24,832 bases of DNA from Circinella minor (lineage: Eukaryota > Mucoromycota > Mucoromycetes > Mucorales > Lichtheimiaceae). Position numbers and translations under genes: made by a program. The stretch lies in contig JAEPRB010000404.1 of assembly GCA_016758965.1 (NCBI GenBank), forward strand, positions 1 through 24,832, written 5' to 3'. Of this stretch, positions 8,075 to 16,982 are shown piece by piece. Below the pieces are notes generated by a model. It was not told the origin of the DNA. It did no database searches and saw nothing but the letters and a program-made list of their open reading frames with translations. Every line of letters starts with the position of its first letter. Within the stretch, counting starts at the first letter, position 1.

Positions 8075-9614
8075 TTATCCAGTTGCTAGTTGGTTTCTTA
8101 TAAGTATATAACCATGTTACTACTCGACAGATGCTTTGTATTTACACATACGTAGAAACAGAATACTTATAGATACACGCATAAACTTCTAATGGTTGTT
8201 TTTTCTTGAAAAAAATATATGAAGAGAAAGCAAAGACATACTGTTCAAGTAACGTTCTCAACAAATTATACTCCTTTATATATATTTTTACGTATACAGC
8301 ACTGCGTATATAATGATGAATCTACATTATCATCAGAGAATTAAGAAAACGTTTTTGAAATTTGTTTAACCGAAAGAAACTAAGCGGTCCACTATCATAT
8401 GAAATGCTTTATAGCATTCTTTTGAAAATTGTATACCATCCAACCATTTGTTTCAAATGTACTTGGGCACCTTCTTTTTGTTTGTTTTTTAAATTATAAC
8501 GATTTCATCGCCGGATGATATATAAGATACACGTCTACAAGCTAGAGTTAGCTAGTGTTCTAATAGATGTTGCACATAAACAGTGCATGTCACAACAGTT
8601 TATTCATACATATCATAAAATAGTCTATTAAAACCACCTAGACCTGGCTGTTTAAAGGTATCATAATACATACAGAATAATTTGAGATGAAATTAATTAC
8701 GTACATATTTTATTCATTCCAATAACAACGCTCATTTAAGCCGGTCCAGAACAGTGATTTCTCGCTAATCAGTCATTTGTATTGATTTTGCATCCATAAA
8801 ATAACTCTCATAGCATCTCTTGAGGAGAATACTGTATATTAATACGCAGGTAACTACGTAAATGAATTTGCGAACATATCACAGTACATATATTCATATA
8901 TAAAGTTATGAACGCAAAAAGGTAATTGCTAATCTCTTTGATCATTTCATAAATAAAAACATAACACTAAGCAAAAAATGAAGATGCCCCATAGGAAAGC
9001 GTGATTTTATTATGATAAATAAAGACAAAGTCATAACATGTATTTACTACTTGTTTTTTACTGTACTAGTTTTTCTTTTGCTTGATCTTCTTTTTTTTGC
9101 TATATACAATGATTGTATGGCTTTTTTCGGACCTATTAGTTTCTTGAGATATTTGTAGATTCAGATATCATTACAATTTAACTGTTAGTTATCGTGGTTA
9201 TTAATGGGGTGTTGGTATAATTGAATGTTATATGCTTACCGTGCTTTATTATTCCTATATGTATGAATATCTTTTTGTGCGTTCTGAAATGGATTCAAAG
9301 GTCACTTCTATGATAGTTACTATTGAATTAAACAAGTGATTATTAGTTGCACAACGTATTAAGTGAATAGTAAATATTTACACTTACCTGCATATGTATA
9401 TGATACAGAACTAAACTCTATTATGAGTAGTGTTTTTACCTCTTGTTTTTCAACATAGTTCGTAATGACATTTCTATGAGTTCTTCAATCCTCTGATCCT
9501 AATGTAGGTTGTATAAAGTCCTGCTCGTGAATTACCACAGTATTTTATATATAATTTGTATGTGCTTTTTCTTCATTTTCTCCATGGCTAAGAAATAATT
9601 GACTTACTGTTTTA
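8075..9614. other. Unique spacer, no gene seen
   Basis: AT-rich DNA with no counterpart elsewhere in the window. It holds several TACGTA hexamers (near 8149, 8289, 8697, 8853) but, without a homologue here, they cannot be scored as insertions. No ORF of note on either strand. Confidence 0.5.
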
Positions 9615-9644
9615 ATGGTTATTTTTGAGAGATCACTTTGGTGG

Positions 9645-9935
9645 TTTTCTTTTTCTTTTTCGTTTTTGATTTTGTTTATAACGTTTTTTTTATATGTTTT
9701 TTATATATATATATTTTTTTTTTATATTTTTTTTATAATGTTTTTTTTTTATAACGTTTTTTTTTGTATGTTTTTTTTTGTATGTTTTTTTTTATATGTT
9801 TTTTTTAATATGTTTTTCTTATATGTTTTTTATATGCTTTTTTATAGGTGTATTTTAATATGTTTTTTTTAATGATATGTTTTATATATAAATGTTTTTT
9901 TATATATATAATAATGGAATGGAATAACTTGATTA
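9645..9935 (+). repeat. Low-complexity T-rich tract with TATG spacers
   Basis: Runs of T8-T10 are separated by short ATATG, GTATG or ATAACG spacers, so the tract looks like an irregular repeat of TATGTTTTTTTT. The plus-strand frame across it gives only Phe/Tyr-rich nonsense and is not a gene. Confidence 0.8.
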
Positions 9936-10441
9936 AGTCCCAATACCCCATGTGGTTGAGCCTTCGGTAATTGTTGATATCTTATTGTTGGTGCTACTTG
10001 ATTTCTTAAGTAAGATTACAATATTGCTCCCTTGAAATTTTGATAATCACAAAACGAAATGCCCCTGAGTATATCTTCTAGCACGAATATATGTTGACCA
10101 GGATATAATCAAACGTTTTTTTTCTGTTGTGAAAATTTCTAGTGATATTAAGTTGCTCTTTTTTTTGTTTTGAGTGCTTGGTTGTTGCATGTTCTTCATT
10201 AATATGTACCAATATAAGATACATATTGTTGGTTGGATGGTTTCTTTCGTGGTAAATTAAATGTTGGTTGTCAATTGCTGGTTGTTGGTTTCGATTATAA
10301 AAAAAAATATGGACTGTTAGGTAATGGTGGTGCTGTTACCTACTGAATGTAGCGTGCTTCATATGTATGACAGTTGTTGCTCTTCGTGGAAATTGATTCC
10401 TTTCAAAGTCTGTTTATGTAACATATATAGTGTTCTTGATA
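9936..10441. other. Spacer, no gene seen
   Basis: T- and G-rich plus strand with scattered TTGGTTGTTGG-type words. No supported gene. Confidence 0.4.
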
Positions 10442-11831
10442 CTATAATTTCTCAATTGAATGATAGTTGCTACTTTTGATTGTTGTTGTGATGATGATGA
10501 TGATGATGGTGGCGGTGGTGCTACTGCTGCTGTATGTAATATATGCTGTATTTTTGATTATAGCAATCTGGATACTGCTACTATAAATATATATAGCTGG
10601 TAATATTTTTTTATAGCGTTCCTTGATCGCTTCTTGATCATTTTTCATAATGATTTGTTGCTTGAAAAAAAAATATGGCTTGATGATTTTTTGAATTGAC
10701 ACTCCAAAAGCAATTTTTTTAATATAGTTCGAATTTTCGTTTTCAAAATATGGTTCCCTTGAGTTTCCAATAGGATAAAAAGTGGTGATTTTTTGGTGGT
10801 TCAATAACAAATGGTTTGATCTTTGTGTTTTGAAGATGACGGTGATGTGATCAAGATGTTATGCTGCTCGAAATATTATAAGTAGTATAATCCTCCTTTT
10901 TTTTGATAAAAATGTTACTGTTATCAAGAATATACGTAATTGTATGTAATTATTTGTACGTGTTGATTTTTGATCCATAAAGTTTAACAGTGTACCCCGT
11001 ATATGTTTGCTGTCTTATGTTACAACCCCAAAATATGACAATGTGCTCGCATCTTGAATGATAGTAATGATTTCCAATAGTTGTTATCCTTGAATATTAT
11101 GACTTGGTATTTGATGTTTAGTTTCATTAAGATAATTGGTGCGTATATATCGTGACGATTAATTTTAGTAATCCCTTTTTAATATGCTTCCCCTTGTTCT
11201 TGGTACGTAATAAGATGTTCAATTTCCATATATTGCCCAATAGAAATATATATTTGATGACGATTATTTGTGATGATGATGATGATGTACGCTCTATAAG
11301 AGGATACCGCTCTTGTTTTTGATATTTGATATCTTCACGGCTCTTTTCAATACTTGTCATTCGTCTATCTGAAAAACCCCAATATAATTTCTTTCTTTAG
11401 GTGGCGTGAGAATTATTTGTTGTAATAAACATTCTACTTCTTCTGCTGACATATACGTTTATATACATGGATGTTCCCTGCTTCATACCGTACAGTAGTG
11501 TATGTTTGGTATGATTTAGTTTGGTTTGAAAAGATTGTGGTTCGTTGTGAAAACATGAGTCACGATCGTTTGTTTTTGAATAATGTTTTTTTATATATGT
11601 ACAATAAGGTGGTGCTGCTTTGATAATTATTGTTGATAAATTGGCAGATGATGTTGTTATTTGTTCCGTGACTTGGTGTTGTATTTTTGATAAATCATAG
11701 TGTTGAATGACGCTTCTGATATTTTTGTTGAGTTGTTTCTTTTTTGATGTGTGCCAAAAAAAAATAGAGTAATATTGATAGGTGGTTTTCTTTTTTTGGT
11801 TCCGATGTTCATTCTTGTTTTTCATTACCAT
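10442..11831 (-). other. Chain of minus-strand ORFs, low complexity, doubtful
   Basis: Three open frames on the minus strand lie at 10442-10810, 11127-11360 and 11397-11831. They are rich in Lys, Asn, Ile, Ser and Thr, including Ser and Ile runs from trinucleotide repeats (GATGAT on the plus strand at about 10491-10507 and 11272-11286). No domain is recognisable. The frames could be exons of one low-complexity gene or simply open AT-rich DNA; I cannot connect them with convincing introns. Confidence 0.2.
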
Positions 11832-12045
11832 GGTTTTTGTTGGTAGTGAGTCCGCATAAAAAAATATGGTTTGTTGGTTTACAAAATAGTCTTAATTGAG
11901 TTATATCGATTTTGACTCCTGATTCCTTCACCCACAATAGCTGCGATTCAGTATCAAAAAGAAGACATAATTGATACCAATGTCCCGTTACGTAGTTCAG
12001 TTTGTGTTTGTCCAAAAGAATCACCTCGAGTTCTTGTTATGGGAG
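11809..12045 (-). other. Coding-like fragment, unrecognised
   Basis: A minus-strand frame (stop codon upstream near 12039) reads QELEVILLDKHKLNYVTGHW, then YQLCLLFDTESQLLWVKE and ends GNEKQE. There is no ATG at the beginning; the first Met-capable codon is GTG at 12024. The composition is more protein-like than the neighbouring low-complexity frames, so it may be an internal exon or a gene fragment. No homologue is present elsewhere in the window. Confidence 0.3.
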
Positions 12046-12678
12046 AAATAAAATAGAGAATCAGGAAGTTTTGCAAATTACCCCAAAGAGTACCCCAAGG
12101 TTGAGAATCCAGCCACCCTAAGCTAGAATTCATACCAATGTCTCCAAGTTCATCTGCGTCAACGCACGATGAACTGCCATTCTAATGATGGGATCTTCTG
12201 CCCAATAGAGGGCGTCTTGCGAACACCAAAAAAAACAAGTGTAAAAATTATTCCGCAATGACATCGGAATGTGCACCTTCTAACAATAGGTGTCAGCGCT
12301 CACCAGAAAAAAAAAATGAGGGAGAACTCTGTGACGCCTTCCGTGCGCCACACGCCAAAAAAACCAAAGCGCCAAAAACGCCAAAGCCTCTGCGCACCCT
12401 GCGCACACCCTAGGATGACACCTCAACGAATGGACTTGATGAAGAAAAGGACTTACAGGCAGTGCAGTCCATACTACAGCTGATGTACTAGGCTCCAGGG
12501 CCCTACTCCGTGGCATAACCCATGGCTGATGACCATGAATGCAGGCTCGGAGGTACACAGAGTAAGAGAACTTCAAGGACACTTGTTCCTTTATAGGTCT
12601 CTTGGCAATCCGCTACCTCTATCTGGAACAGATGTGAGGCCGATGACAATACTAACACTGGAAATCAATTATTCTGCT
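12046..12678. other. GC-richer island, identity unknown
   Basis: From about 12050 the base composition becomes visibly GC-richer than the surroundings, with repeated CGCCAAA-type words near 12349-12387 and TGCGCACCCTGCGCAC near 12390. Overlapping frames on both strands (plus 12271-12483, minus 12280-12582) do not look like known proteins. The island could be an inserted element, but I found no convincing terminal repeats or target duplication. Confidence 0.35.
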
Positions 12679-12712
12679 TCCATTATAACAACCTTGCAAT
12701 TGTTATAATGGA
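12679..12712. promoter_or_regulatory. 13-bp perfect inverted repeat next to a TATA box
   Basis: TCCATTATAACAA (12679-12691) and TTGTTATAATGGA (12700-12712) are perfect reverse complements around an 8-nt loop. GTATATAAAGACC starts immediately after. The arrangement suggests a palindromic regulator site or hairpin at a plus-strand promoter, perhaps of an LTR-like element. What it would drive is unclear. Confidence 0.45.
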
Positions 12713-12868
12713 GTATATAAAGACCTATAAACAACTCTTTTAATAGTTAATGAAATCCGATCAACAAGTTACATTCATTGCTTTTTTTTTTTTCAAGAAC
12801 AAGAAAAAAAGGAAAAATAACTTACGGTATTTATATCGAAAAAGAAAAACGCTTGTCTGTCATCACTT

Positions 12869-13111
12869 TCATGCCAAGAACCTAACCAGACCAAGTGTCC
12901 CATCCGTATCCCAAACTCTGCTTCCCCCCTTACCCACACCCACAGTCACCAACCATAGGCTAGCCACAGGAGTAAGCACCCCTTCACCGTTCCACCAACC
13001 ATAGTATGAACATACACTACCTTGCCTTCTCTCCACCAAGCCATCCGTCAAGATGCCATCCTCCTCCGCCCCACCAAGCGGGACAAACCTACCCGTAACA
13101 CCACTACGGGT
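12869..13111 (-). CDS. Gene C, predicted terminal exon (Gly-rich ORF)
   Basis: A minus-strand frame of 80 codons starts directly at the predicted acceptor TTGAATAG|ACC and ends at TGA (12869-12871). The codon just before is TAG, so the frame opens only if the intron is removed. The deduced protein is Gly/Val/Leu/Trp rich (LGGAEEDGILTDGL, SYYGWWNGEGVLTPV, VGVGKGGSRVWDTDG) with no recognised domain. The DNA is GC-richer than the exons before it. It begins with CCCGTA.......TACGGG (13092-13110), a 6-bp stem with a 7-nt loop. An alternative is that this is part of the GC-richer island and the splice site is coincidental. Confidence 0.45.
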   Translation of the reverse strand, partial: TRSGVTGRFVPLGGAEEDGILTDGLVERRQGSVCSYYGWWNGEGVLTPVASLWLVTVGVGKGGSRVWDTDGTLGLVRFLA

Positions 13112-13209
13112 CTATTCAAATAAAAAATATAATTACAGATTAGATATCCATTGTTCATTCTTTACAATCCCGTATTCTTTACATATTTCTCCTTTTATAT
13201 TTTACATAC
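13112..13209 (-). other. Gene C intron 10 (predicted)
   Basis: Donor TTGAG|GTATGT at 13209, branch-like TCTAAT at 13144-13139, acceptor TTGAATAG ending at 13112; 98 nt. Confidence 0.6.
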
Positions 13210-13274
13210 CTCAATGGTTCAAAAACCATTCACTGCGCCAAAAATGGACGAAACTGCGAGGGAGTCGCCTCAAC

Positions 13275-13373
13275 CTAGTTATTAATAAAATATATAATAA
13301 ATGTTTCATTAGCTGTCACAACATTAATTACAAGCATTAATATTTCTTTATTCATGTACGTAATTCAACATAC
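13275..13373 (-). other. Gene C intron 9 (predicted)
   Basis: Donor GAG|GTATGT at 13373, branch-like GCTAAT at 13313-13308, acceptor AACTAG ending at 13275; 99 nt. Confidence 0.6.
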
Positions 13374-13442
13374 CTCTAACAAAAAAAAACAGCAAAACTG
13401 AAAAAATAAATACGGAACAAAAATGAGGGAGACTTGCTCGAC

Positions 13443-13539
13443 CTATATATTAGATATCATGAAAATATGGACATTAGTAACTAAAAATACAATTGATTAT
13501 CATATCATTATATATATATACAAGCGTATTTGTAAATAC
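13443..13539 (-). other. Gene C intron 8 (predicted)
   Basis: Donor AAG|GTATTT at 13539, branch TACTAAT at 13479-13473, acceptor TATAG ending at 13443; 97 nt. Confidence 0.6.
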
Positions 13540-13595
13540 CTTCAAAAATAAATAATAAATAGTAGAGGGAGGACGGGAACCGGCCCAACCTCGAC

Positions 13596-13705
13596 CTATA
13601 TATATAAATGTGGATGATGTAAAGTATGATTAGTAACTATAGTATCATTTCCATTTCATACTCTTATCCATATCCATATCCATAATATACATATAAAATA
13701 TTTAC
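13596..13705 (-). other. Gene C intron 7 (predicted)
   Basis: Donor GAG|GTAAAT at 13705, branch TACTAAT at 13635-13629, acceptor TATATATAG ending at 13596; 110 nt. Contains repeated ATGGAT hexamers. Confidence 0.65.
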
Positions 13706-13792
13706 CTCAATGATAACAGCAAAAATGTGGAATAAATAGGGTATAAATACAAAAATAAGGGTATAACAAAAAGAAGAGGGAGCCTGCTCGAC

Positions 13793-13899
13793 CTATATAT
13801 ATGAATGTGGAATATGATAATAATGATCAGTAGCTGCGATATCACTTTTATTCATCCTACCCATAATTCATATCCATATTATATATTTAGAATATTTAC
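13793..13899 (-). other. Gene C intron 6 (predicted)
   Basis: Donor GAG|GTAAAT at 13899, branch TACTGAT at 13832-13826, acceptor TATATATAG ending at 13793; 107 nt. Confidence 0.65.
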
Positions 13900-13978
13900 C
13901 TCGAAAACAACAAAAATAAATAGGGTATATTCTAAAAACGGGTATATTGAAAAAAAAAGAAAAGGGAGCCAGCTCGAC

Positions 13979-14085
13979 CTACATAGATATAAATATGAGT
14001 TACGTGAAATATAATCAGTACTGTAACTATCAGATCATTTTTACTTATCGCCTTGTCCGTATCCAATATTCATAAAATATTTAAC
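13979..14085 (-). other. Gene C intron 5 (predicted, donor damaged)
   Basis: Branch TACTGAT (14020-14014) and acceptor CTATGTAG ending at 13979 are intact. The donor context is AAGTTAAAT where sister introns have GAGGTAAAT, so the normal GT has become TT. A GT one base upstream (14085) could substitute. Confidence 0.5.
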
Positions 14086-14156
14086 TTAAATAAAATGGGT
14101 ATATTAATATAAATAGGGTATCTTGAACATAAAAAAAAAGAGGGAGTCAACTCGAC

Positions 14157-14252
14157 CTAAATATATATATGGATAACAATAAAGGTATGATATTAGTATA
14201 CTTTAAATTTTACTACTGTCATCAATTTGTATCCACTCGACCAAATAATTAC
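14157..14252 (-). other. Gene C intron 4 (predicted)
   Basis: Donor AGAG|GTAATT at 14252, branch TACTAAT at 14198-14192, acceptor ATATTTAG ending at 14157; 96 nt. The preceding exon (14253-14328, 76 nt) is open in two frames. Confidence 0.6.
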
Positions 14253-14328
14253 CTCTAAAAAAAACACCAACTATCGAACTGCACCAATAGAAAAAAAAAA
14301 GTAAAGAGAAACGCAAAGGGAAACGAGC

Positions 14329-14392
14329 CTACAAAGAAGAATATTGTTATATTAGTATTCAACTCATAATAATAATATAAAAAGTTACTTAC
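14329..14392 (-). other. Gene C intron 3 (predicted)
   Basis: Donor TTG|GTAAGT at 14392, branch TACTAAT at 14357-14351, acceptor TTCTTTGTAG ending at 14329; 64 nt. The same intron is recognisable in B1 (5392-5457) and B2 (about 22080-22142). This is the best-formed intron of the series. Confidence 0.75.
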
Positions 14393-14483
14393 CAATAAAA
14401 AGAAAGAAAAAGAAATGATTTTTTTTTGGGGTTTTAAAGGTTTTTTTCGACTTTTTTTGGGATTTTTGTTGGTTTTATGTTTT
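14393..14483 (-). other. Gene C exon 3, Lys-rich in one frame
   Basis: Between intron 2 and intron 3 one frame reads KHKTNKNPKKSRKKPLKPQK, strongly basic. B2 keeps a similar frame (NIKPTKNPKKKHKNLKPP). This frame cannot be reached from the acidic frame of exon 1 by the simplest splicing, so translation is uncertain. Confidence 0.4.
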
Positions 14484-14585
14484 CTAAATTTTAACACAAA
14501 AAAGAAAAAAAAAACGGGTCAGTAACAAGTTCTTTTTTTTTTGACAAGTAAAAAACATGTTTTAAACAAGTATTATGAAACTTAC
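14484..14585 (-). other. Gene C intron 2 (predicted)
   Basis: Donor AAAA|GTAAGTTTC at 14585 and acceptor AAAATTTAG ending at 14484; 102 nt. No clear branch site. In B1 the corresponding region has an AG much earlier, so the exon 2-3 boundaries are the least certain of the series. Confidence 0.45.
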
Positions 14586-14615
14586 TTTTGTGGGTTTTTT
14601 AAGATTATAAAATTA

Positions 14616-14689
14616 CTACAAAATAGAACAATTATAATTAAAATACACAATAAAATGGTTTTTTTTGTATGCAATAAGATAAAACTTAC
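14616..14689 (-). other. Gene C intron 1 (predicted)
   Basis: Donor GAG|GTAAGTTTT at 14689 and acceptor TTTTGTAG ending at 14616; 74 nt, as in B1 and close to B2 (75 nt). In gene C the protein stop precedes the donor. Confidence 0.65.
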
Positions 14690-14696
14690 CTCCTTC

Positions 14697-15536
14697 TTAA
14701 AACCAAATTGATGTGGCATTGGGGGGGAGGATATCCACCTCCATATCCCCCTCCCACCAATCCACATCCATATACTCACTATCACCAAATCTCCAATCAA
14801 CCTCCATATATTCTTCTTCTTCTTCACCTTCTTCTTCATCATCACTTTCTTCATCATCACTTTCTTCATCATCACTTTCTTCACCATCATCATCACTTTC
14901 ATCATCACCATCATCTTCTTCTTTTTCTTCTTCTTCTTCTCTTTCTTCCTCATCTTCTTCTTCATCTTCTCTTTCATCTTCAACACCTACATCATAACTA
15001 AAACTAGCACTAGTGCTACCAACCGAACGAGCAGAAACATCATCACCACCAGGGACAGAAACCAAGGAACCAGAGGAACCCGAAAATACGGATGAGAGAG
15101 ACGAGACAGGTAAAAGAGGAGAAAGAGTAGGAGAGTAAGCGGGTGAACCTGGAGGAGAAGAGCCAGGAGAGAGAGTGGGGAGAGTCGAAAGAGTTGAAAG
15201 AGTCGAGATTGAAAAGACAGGAGAAGGCGGAGCAGAAGAAATAGGTGAAGGAGGAGTAATAGTAGCAGCAGCTACAAAAGAAGCAACGCGACCAGAAGAC
15301 AAGCGAGAGGGACAAAGTCGCTGGCGCGGAGCAATCTCTCTTTTGGAGATTTCTTGTTTTTTAATTGTCTTGATGACAGAACGCAAACCTGGTTGTACCC
15401 AGCCGGAGCTAGGTACAATGACAGGAATGGAGGTTCGGAGAGGAGCAATAGGAGAACGATTGTAACGGAAGCGAATACGTGATTTATTATGTTTGTAAGC
15501 AGCAGCAGGAGCTGTAAGAGAAGTAGAGCGTGTCAT
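14697..15536 (-). CDS. Gene C, acidic protein of unknown function, exon 1
   Basis: A 279-codon frame from ATG 15536. The frame is open further upstream (to 15617) but those 27 residues are Phe-rich, and gene A shares the MTRSTSLTAPAA start, so 15536 is chosen. Layout: basic Arg/Lys N-terminus (about 1-85), Ser/Thr/Pro-rich linker (about 93-165) with STLSTLSTLP and several SPP/SPT motifs, a VGSTSASFSYDVGV segment (172-185), an Asp/Glu/Ser tract (about 186-242) with SDDEE repeats, and EYMEVDWRFGD..EYMDVDWW then GDMEVDILPP. It ends NATSIWF because the C-tract has seven C; B1 reads a different C-terminus. No signal peptide, membrane segment or known domain. Mostly disordered by composition. A nuclear acidic protein is a guess only. 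It is the only complete, uninterrupted family member here. Confidence 0.65.
   Translation of the reverse strand: MTRSTSLTAPAAAYKHNKSRIRFRYNRSPIAPLRTSIPVIVPSSGWVQPGLRSVIKTIKKQEISKREIAPRQRLCPSRLSSGRVASFVAAATITPPSPISSAPPSPVFSISTLSTLSTLPTLSPGSSPPGSPAYSPTLSPLLPVSSLSSVFSGSSGSLVSVPGGDDVSARSVGSTSASFSYDVGVEDEREDEEEDEEEREEEEEKEEDDGDDESDDDGEESDDEESDDEESDDEEEGEEEEEYMEVDWRFGDSEYMDVDWWEGDMEVDILPPNATSIWF
14835..14879 (-). repeat. Three exact 15-bp repeats encoding SDDEE
   Basis: TTCATCATCACTTTC occurs three times in tandem (14835, 14850, 14865). B1 instead has an 18-bp unit with a GTC added (SDDDEE) twice. B2 has lost the tract. Slippage of these units explains the length differences of the acidic region. 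Confidence 0.85.
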
Positions 15537-16243
15537 ACTTGTAAAAAAAAATAAAAATAAAAGGGGTAAAGAAAAAAAGGTGAAACAAAAAGAAAAAGAA
15601 AAAAAACGCGCCGCCATGGAAATGAATTTTTATTTTATAGCTGCATTACGGTTACCATTCCTTTGGATCCCGGCACACACAGTCTAGAACCAACTATTTT
15701 ATTACCACCTCCACATACACACACACACTATACTCATAATTTTTATTACTACTTTTTATAATGTAATGACATCTATTTATTATTATTATGAAATCTTTTA
15801 TAAAAAAAAAAGTAAAATCTCTTTATTCTTCATTTCAGAGAAAGAATGTCATTTCTTAACTAATCTAAAACAAATAAAGTTATAAAAAAAAGCACGGACC
15901 ACTTTGGTTTTACCGGAGCCTGAGCTATTTTTTTTCCTTAATACCTTGAAATGAAGTAGTTTTATCGAGTCACTCTAATTCTATGAAATGACCTCAAGTT
16001 AAAAAATAAGATGAAATGGCGTCTTTTAATATGATTAGTTTCTTATGAACCACACCATTTATACCAAGAAATAATATATTATTATACGGAAATAAAGCCA
16101 TAAACCTTATTTTTCTCACATAAAGTTTAACAGGGATAAAGTATTAGAAATGGATGTACAGTACTTGGTCATTACAAGTATTCCCAACAAAAATATATTA
16201 ATAATAAAGCTTTCGTGTTTTCAAGTATTACACATTGTTAGAT
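15537..16243. other. Upstream flank of gene C, no gene seen
   Basis: Near-identical counterpart of 170-881. Contains the A-rich stretch just upstream of the gene C ATG. No coding sequence; candidate promoter region for C. Confidence 0.5.
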
Positions 16244-16471
16244 ATGATTTTTTCATATGTTGAAAGCTGCCTGAAACGCTGGGTTAGTTCTTTAATCCGG
16301 AAGATCTTAAAGAGTATGACCTTTCGACGTGTTTATGCTCATACGTTTACAACTATTATTGTTATGAATGATTTTGAAAAAGTAGTCTTAATATTCATTG
16401 ATGATTTTCATATGAACAGTGAACTTTACTACCGCTGGTATATAGTACTTTCTCACTTGGATACTAATTGA
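16244..16471 (+). CDS. Short conserved ORF of unknown status, copy 2
   Basis: Seventy-five codons, one residue different from 882-1109 (SCLKRW instead of SCLERW). The single nucleotide difference is no better than the background, so there is no sign of coding constraint. No motif recognised. Confidence 0.2.
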   Translation: MIFSYVESCLKRWVSSLIRKILKSMTFRRVYAHTFTTIIVMNDFEKVVLIFIDDFHMNSELYYRWYIVLSHLDTN

Positions 16472-16982
16472 TCGATAATAACAATGAGTTCCATTTTAAT
16501 GCTGATTACGTGCCTATTGTACAGATCACTGATTGGACACAAAGATTGAGTTTGACACTATAATAAAAAGGCTATTAAAATACCCAGCTTTATATCAATA
16601 TTGCCTAAATATTCACTTTTATATTGCTACGTTTGTTTATATCCATTAAACTAAATACTTTAATCTGTAATCAACTTATGCCTATTTTTCTACTGTACGA
16701 TTGGGGTTGAAATCAAAAGGTATATTTCCTCCTATATATTATATATATTTTGATTTAATCGAGACACTTTTTAAGTTGTGTAGATATACTTCATTATGAT
16801 CATAAACTGTGCTTTTTAACAAGTTTAGCTAGATTAAAGTTTTTTGACAACCGTTATTTCTATAAAACAAACATAGTTTCGGATGAAACTGAAATAATGA
16901 CACGACTTTTCTGGTCCAACTGACTCGCCCCAATTTAGACCAGTTTTGATCTTAGTAATTATATCCTGATGAACATATGATG
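16472..16982. other. AT-rich spacer, no gene seen
   Basis: Counterpart of 1110-1620 with very few substitutions. Nothing supported. Confidence 0.5.

Larger units (their letters stand above)
13210..14156 (-). repeat. Tandem exon-intron modules behind gene C (six copies)
   Basis: Six units, 150-200 bp apart, each consist of an exon beginning GTCGAG or GTTGAG (mostly GTCGAGC.GGCTCCCTC) and an intron with GTAAAT/GTATGT-type donor, TACTAAT or TACTGAT branch and TATAG-type acceptor. Exons: 14086-14156 (71 nt), 13900-13978 (79), 13706-13792 (87), 13540-13595 (56), 13374-13442 (69), 13210-13274 (65). In the frame VE[LQ].P the 14086, 13900, 13706 and 13374 exons are fully open; the others contain stops. 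Lengths are not all multiples of three. A tandem duplication of a segment containing AGGT would create such intron series. The exons may be alternative cassettes, untranslated, or decaying. Confidence 0.65.

Noticed and set aside
9615..9872. 85-codon plus-strand ORF
   Set aside because: Entirely produced by the T-rich tract (Phe/Tyr/Met only); no protein character.
12653..13105. TAACAC at both ends of a possible 440-bp insertion
   Set aside because: The match could arise by chance, the bounded sequence lacks terminal inverted repeats or TG...CA ends, and it would cut the ORF at 12869-13111.
13210..14156. CRISPR array or simple minisatellite
   Set aside because: Units are 150-200 bp, diverged, and carry ordered splice signals; spacing and content do not fit CRISPR.
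15043..15315. Frames overlapping gene C exon 1 on both strands (15043-15315 minus, 15175-15465 plus)
   Set aside because: Alternative frames of the same DNA; the 279-codon frame has the conserved N-terminus shared with gene A.
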